A DNA stretch of 64,000 nucleotides. It comes from Axinella damicornis. Lineage: Eukaryota > Porifera > Demospongiae > Axinellida > Axinellidae. The stretch is taken from positions 5,682,646 to 5,746,645 of the forward strand of contig OZ007514.1 in assembly GCA_963931865.1 (NCBI GenBank). Direction: 5' to 3'. Below the pieces are notes generated by a model. The model did not search any database. It saw only the letters and a list, made by a program, of their open reading frames with translations, and had not been told where the DNA came from. Shown one piece after another: positions 63,945 through 64,000 of the stretch; the first letter of the stretch is position 1, and each line of letters starts with the position of its first letter. A program made the translations under genes and the position numbers.

Positions 63945-64000
63945 CACTAGCTAAGACCGCTCGGCAGTGAGAGGAAGATTACACTACTATAGTGGATGGT

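Larger units (their letters stand above)
45032..64000. repeat. Segmental duplication, copy B
   Basis: Matches 6204-23402. Copy-specific changes: an extra segment at about 46150-47030, longer 31-bp and 18-bp arrays, shorter 62-bp array, a block at about 50400-50750 not in copy A, a nested palindrome at 55735-55985, a local duplication near 59216-59390, and four to five additional TAGCCTCG elements. The match continues to the last base of the window. Confidence 0.9.

Overview
The window looks like animal nuclear DNA. Genes are split by GT-AG introns, intergenic space is full of simple repeats and small inverted-repeat transposons, and the recognisable exons are metazoan: death domains, Roc-COR GTPase, TRAF/MATH, FTSJ1. 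A sponge or other early-branching metazoan is my best guess, from the combination of death domains with Roc-COR and the compact introns; this is inference and not proven by the sequence. No bacterial operons, rRNA, tRNA or CRISPR arrays were seen.

The best gene is on the minus strand, from a start codon at 29480 to a stop at 19771. Eight exons with consistent GT-AG borders, every junction in phase 1, give 3375 coding bases (1124 residues): a short start exon, three death-domain exons in a row, a 2.06 kb exon with a P-loop GTPase (Roc) and COR region, two small linker exons, and a C-terminal death domain. Its 3' half is repeated, open and nearly unchanged, at 59891-62943. The start of that second copy lies beyond the right edge.

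The layout is dominated by a large direct segmental duplication: about 6204-23402 (copy A) matches about 45032-64000 (copy B), and both matches may continue. If the copies are tandem, the unit is about 39 kb. A third, partial paralogous block lies at about 35.9-38.9 kb. Region by region: 0-0.8 kb, a frameshifted TRAF-type MATH gene end; 1.5-5.9 kb, small transposons, a PRPF38B fragment and a 111-bp tandem repeat; 6.2-18.6 kb, copy A accessory DNA (minisatellites, fold-back elements, a Gypsy remnant, an FTSJ1 fragment); 19.5-29.5 kb, the death-domain/Roc-COR gene; 29.7-35 kb, an acetyl-CoA-synthetase-like exon, a LINE remnant and dispersed repeats; 35-39 kb, the third block with two short unidentified exons; 39.7-44.6 kb, a transposon-like element and an array of FTSJ1 exons on the minus strand; 45-64 kb, copy B.

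The second theme is a family of very small palindromic elements that begin TAGCCTCGTTCCCAGG, end with the inverse, are as short as 37-50 bp, and are flanked by 9-bp target-site duplications. Several are present in one copy of the segmental duplication and absent from the other, so they moved after it. TRAF, death-domain and Roc-COR proteins are all signalling adaptors in apoptosis and innate immunity, so the locus may belong to a rapidly evolving signalling cluster. That functional link is inference.
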